Part shown: positions 61,190 to 64,000 of the stretch, one piece after another | Layout: every line of letters begins with the position of its first letter | Numbering within the stretch: position 1 is the first letter of the stretch | From: Nibricoccus aquaticus | GTDB lineage: Bacteria; Verrucomicrobiota; Verrucomicrobiia; Opitutales; Opitutaceae | DNA length: 64,000 bases | Assembly (NCBI RefSeq): GCF_002310495.1 | Contig: NZ_CP023344.1 | Coordinates: 2,294,001-2,358,000 of the forward strand | Reading direction: 5' to 3' | The notes under the pieces: model-generated | Told to the model about the DNA's origin: nothing | The model's database searches: none | Seen by the model: the letters and a program-made list of their open reading frames with translations, nothing else | Program-made: the position numbers and the translations under genes

Positions 61190-63184
61190 TTACGGCGTGG
61201 TGACTTGCAGGCGCAGGAAGCGACGGGGCGCGGTGGCGGCGGTGTTGCGGACGGTGACGCGTTCGAGGGTGGCGGTGAGCGGCGTGACGCTGAGCTGCTC
61301 GATGCTGGAAGGCGTTGACCAGACGAGGAGGTCGTCGCTGGCCTGGACGGTGTAGGTGAGATCGGCGGTGTCAGTGCGGCGGTCGTAGGTGAGTGTCAGA
61401 TACGAACCGGAGAGGCCGGCGGTGGCGGTAGACGGGGCGTCGGGCTGGCGGGGGTGGCGGGCGGTCGCGTACTCGAGGAGGTTGTTGAGGCCGTCGCCGT
61501 CGGGGTCGGCGGCGGGGCCGGAGATGGCGGTATCGAGTTGTTCGCCGGAGGTGAAGTATTGGGTGAGGAAAGTGGCGTAGGTGACGGAGGCGGGGGCGGG
61601 GATGGTGCCGGCGAGGGTGAACTGGCCGCGGGTGCCGTAGATCGTGTATCCGGTGGGTGGAGTGGCGAGCGGAGTACCGGCGGCGGAGGGGGTGATGCGG
61701 AGGTAATAGGTGCCGGGGGTGATGGTGGTGGCGAGGCTGGCGCGGGGGGAGGTGGCGGGGTTGTTGAGCGCGAGGACGGTGCCGGTGGAGGACAGGAGCT
61801 CTAGCTGGATGTCGAGGTTGCCGGTGTGACTGGTGGCGGTGTCGATGTAGGGGAGGGCGGTGAGGGAGAAGGCTCCGGAGCCGGTGGAGGTGAAGCTGAA
61901 GACGTCGGTATCGCCCTGGGTCTCGATCAGGCCGGTGGCGGAAAGGCTGGTGCCTGAGATAGTGGCGGCGCGGGCGTCGGCGGTGGTATTGCCGGTGTCG
62001 TCGGTGCGGTAGCTGAGGTAACCGTTGAGAATGGCAAAGTCGTCCTCCGTGTTGGTGGCGCCGGTGTATTCGCCTTTCGACCACTGGGTGACGGCCATGC
62101 CGAAGGGGCTGCCCATGATGGGGCCCCAGGAGATTTCGCCGGCGCCGTGGCCGTCGTAGTAGCCGGAGGAGTCGCCGGCTACACCGTCGTGAGAGAGGCC
62201 GAAGTTGTGGCCGACCTCGTGGGAGACGGCCTCGGCGGTGTAGGCGCCGCTGCCGGAGCCGAGGTTGTTGGCGTAGATGAAGGCGGGTGAGTAGGAGCCG
62301 ACGTAGTCGGCCCGGGAGAAAACATTGAGGTAGGCAACGCCGCCGCCGGTGGAGGAGGGGAGGGCGATGCCGTTGCGGTCGGTGTTGCGGGTGATGAGGG
62401 CGCGGGCGGTGTGGCGGGTGAAGAGAGCGGGCTGCTCGGTGGTGACATCGACTTCGAAGGGGGCGTAATCCTCGGCGACGCGGGCCCAGATGCGTTGAAT
62501 GCGGGTCTGCTCGTCATCGGAGAAGGTGGTGATGTCTCCATCGATGTCATACGGCAGGCAGTCGTAGGAAGGGGAGGAGTCGGTGCCGGTGTTCCACTGG
62601 GTGCCGGTGACGATGTGGCCGTTGAAATCGAGGTAGATGACGCGGGTGGCGCCGGGGCGGCTGTGGTAAACGGGGACGGAGGCGATGGGGACGGCAGCGG
62701 CGGTGGTGACGGGGGGTGTGGAGGCGTTGTCGAGGGATTCGAGGGCGGCGGCGGAGGGGGCGGGGCAGCTGGCGAAGATGAAGCCGGTGGAGTCGGCGCG
62801 GAAGGACTGGGCGTCGAGGACGTTGAAGGTGAGGGCGCTGAGGCGGGCGAGGGCGACGGTGAGCGTTGCTGGCGGGAGGCGGTCGAGGGATTCGCGCAGA
62901 GGCGTACCGACGGGGATGTCGTGAAGGCGGACGGGTTGACCGCCGCCGAGGAGGCCGGGTGGGCGGACGGAGGAGCGAGGAGCTGAGGGGGCCGAGGAAG
63001 GCCGGGGCGTGAAGGCGGATTGAGAGGGTGAAGCGGGAGTGGTGGGTGCGGGAGCCGGGGTGTGCGTGGACGTGAGGATTGGGCGGGGCGCGGTATCCTG
63101 CTTTTGGGCACTGGGGTGCCAGGCGATGAGGGCCAGCGCGAGGAGCGTGGCGATGAGAACGGAGGCGGTCAGGAATTTGCGCAT
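61190..63184 (-). CDS. Exported metzincin zinc protease with PPC-like and C-terminal sorting regions
   Basis: A 664-residue protein. It has an N-terminal signal/anchor (MRKFLTASVLIATLLALALIA), a Pro/Ser/Thr-rich linker and a propeptide-like region. The catalytic domain (~170-380) carries HEVGHNFGLSH (322-332), the metzincin zinc site, with a Met-turn likely at IMGSPFGM. A pre-peptidase-like beta-domain (GDTDVFSFTSTGSG; PGTYYLRIT) follows, then DPDGDGLNNLLEYAT, a thrombospondin-3-type calcium repeat seen near the C-terminus of many secreted verrucomicrobial proteins. It lies between moeA and the OmpW gene with no functional link to them. Confidence 0.88.
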   Translation of the reverse strand: MRKFLTASVLIATLLALALIAWHPSAQKQDTAPRPILTSTHTPAPAPTTPASPSQSAFTPRPSSAPSAPRSSVRPPGLLGGGQPVRLHDIPVGTPLRESLDRLPPATLTVALARLSALTFNVLDAQSFRADSTGFIFASCPAPSAAALESLDNASTPPVTTAAAVPIASVPVYHSRPGATRVIYLDFNGHIVTGTQWNTGTDSSPSYDCLPYDIDGDITTFSDDEQTRIQRIWARVAEDYAPFEVDVTTEQPALFTRHTARALITRNTDRNGIALPSSTGGGVAYLNVFSRADYVGSYSPAFIYANNLGSGSGAYTAEAVSHEVGHNFGLSHDGVAGDSSGYYDGHGAGEISWGPIMGSPFGMAVTQWSKGEYTGATNTEDDFAILNGYLSYRTDDTGNTTADARAATISGTSLSATGLIETQGDTDVFSFTSTGSGAFSLTALPYIDTATSHTGNLDIQLELLSSTGTVLALNNPATSPRASLATTITPGTYYLRITPSAAGTPLATPPTGYTIYGTRGQFTLAGTIPAPASVTYATFLTQYFTSGEQLDTAISGPAADPDGDGLNNLLEYATARHPRQPDAPSTATAGLSGSYLTLTYDRRTDTADLTYTVQASDDLLVWSTPSSIEQLSVTPLTATLERVTVRNTAATAPRRFLRLQVTTP

Positions 63185-63425
63185 GGTGACGGTGATGAGG
63201 CAGCGGTTCCGGCCGATGCTGGATCGGAGGGATCGAGCGGCGGAATGCGGAGCGACGGATTACGACCCCGAGGATTGGGGAAAGTGCTCAGCGGACAATC
63301 GCGATAACGGCGGGCTGCGGGGTTATACGATTTCTATACGCACTGCACTGTGCGGTGTCGGCGTGGAGGCCGGAGAGAGTGCGTGCTGGGCGGGCCGGAG
63401 TTTCGCCGGGCTGGGGGAATCGGAC

Positions 63426-64000
63426 TCAGGACCAGCGGTGGACGCGGGCGGTATGGCCGGCAGGGAGAGAGAGGGGGCCGCAGGGGAGTTCGAGGAAGCC
63501 GTCGGTGCCGAGGAGGCCGGCGAAGTCGCCGGAGGTGTTGGTCGGCGAGATGTGGGCGAGGAGGCGGGCGTCGGGAGTGGATTCGAGGCGGACGGGGACG
63601 AGAGGGGCGAGGGCGGGCTTGAAGGTGAAGGGCGCGGCGAGTGCGGCGTATTCGGGTCGTGGGCACGCGTCGGCGCTCATGGAGGAGAGTGCGGGAATGA
63701 CGTAGCGGTGGAAGCAGGTGAGTGTGGAGACGGGATTGCCCGGGAGGGCAAAGACGGGGACGCGGCGGGAGGTGAGGCCGAACCAGAACGGTTTGCCGGG
63801 GCGCTGGGCGACGCCGTGGAATTTTTTTTCGACGCCGAGTTCGGCGAGGACGGTGGGGAGGAAATCGTATTTTCCTTTGGAGACGCCGCCGGTGAGGAGG
63901 AGGACGTCGAACTCGGAGAGGAAGCGTTTGAGCTGCGTCTCGAGTTCGTACTTCAGGTCGCGGAGGTGGAAGCGCTCGACGCGCCCATAGCCAGAGGAGA
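63426..64000 (-). CDS. moeA: Molybdopterin molybdenumtransferase MoeA (partial, 5' end missing)
   Basis: The C-terminal ~190 residues of MoeA, which inserts molybdate into adenylated molybdopterin. Visible are DVLLLTGGVSKGKYDF, HGVAQRPGKPFWFG, VFALPGNPVSTLTCF and the domain IV segment ISPTNTSGDFAGLLGTDGF. The stop is at 63426. The start is beyond the right edge. With moaC and moaD 3 kb further on in the same direction, the cofactor genes form a loose cluster. Confidence 0.93.
   Translation of the reverse strand, partial: SSGYGRVERFHLRDLKYELETQLKRFLSEFDVLLLTGGVSKGKYDFLPTVLAELGVEKKFHGVAQRPGKPFWFGLTSRRVPVFALPGNPVSTLTCFHRYVIPALSSMSADACPRPEYAALAAPFTFKPALAPLVPVRLESTPDARLLAHISPTNTSGDFAGLLGTDGFLELPCGPLSLPAGHTARVHRWS

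Overview
The window is high-GC bacterial chromosome. It looks like a member of the Verrucomicrobiota, probably Opitutaceae. This is inferred from a SWIB/MDM2-domain protein, a PPi-type phosphofructokinase, a giant beta-propeller hybrid kinase, many starts without a Shine-Dalgarno sequence, and abundant short dispersed repeats. No 16S rRNA or other phylogenetic marker is present to prove it. I see no rRNA, tRNA, CRISPR array, prophage or integrase.

Layout. 1-2.5 kb: NHEJ pair Ku and LigD (LigD cut by the left edge) plus a MazG-like hydrolase. 2.8-10.7 kb: a secreted protein, a heterodimeric ABC exporter with one degenerate ATP site, a SWIB protein with a clear terminator, a membrane histidine kinase and a cupin. 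10.9-12.5 kb: an accessory patch of lower GC. It holds two tiny membrane-protein genes separated by attC-like hairpins, then a REP-associated tyrosine transposase (RAYT) bracketed by REP hairpins. 12.5-14.8 kb: a two-domain polyphosphate:AMP phosphotransferase and a small membrane protein. 15.0-20.8 kb: four tandem paralogous exported helical proteins of unknown function, arranged A-B-A-B, plus an exported alpha/beta hydrolase.

21.1-27.7 kb (+): an apparent operon of two ABC-2 ATPase/permease pairs, an exported protein with a CBM-like C-terminus, and an ECF sigma factor overlapping its zinc-type anti-sigma factor. 27.9-32.0 kb: a 1364-residue hybrid sensor kinase. 32.2-41.5 kb (-): a long co-oriented, largely overlapping run that reads YceI-like protein, prenyl diphosphate synthase, MacB/LolCDE-like ABC permease and ATPase, divergent heme-copper-oxidase-like subunit, small membrane protein, MFS transporter fused to a CcoO-like di-heme cytochrome c, OmpR-type regulator and histidine kinase. 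This looks like a regulated, non-canonical respiratory or redox module and is the most interesting locus in the window. 41.6-44.6 kb: a PAP2 phosphatase and an LtaS/sulfatase-type membrane enzyme.

44.7-53 kb: mostly housekeeping (holA, a PqiA-like protein, purB, PPi-PFK, ppnP) plus a cyclophilin with a TPM-like C-terminus. 53.0-59.2 kb: three translationally coupled signalling proteins (Cache/4xPAS kinase, single REC, REC-PAS-kinase-REC). 59.3-64 kb (-): molybdenum cofactor genes moaD, moaC and moeA (moeA cut by the right edge), with an OmpW-like porin and a metzincin protease between moaC and moeA.

Throughout, intergenic DNA carries two repeat classes: short tandem repeats with a 7-9 bp period, some of which have entered reading frames, and REP-like hairpins with a conserved CCCTACC tail. 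Long open frames opposite real genes are common and come from codon bias. They are not annotated.
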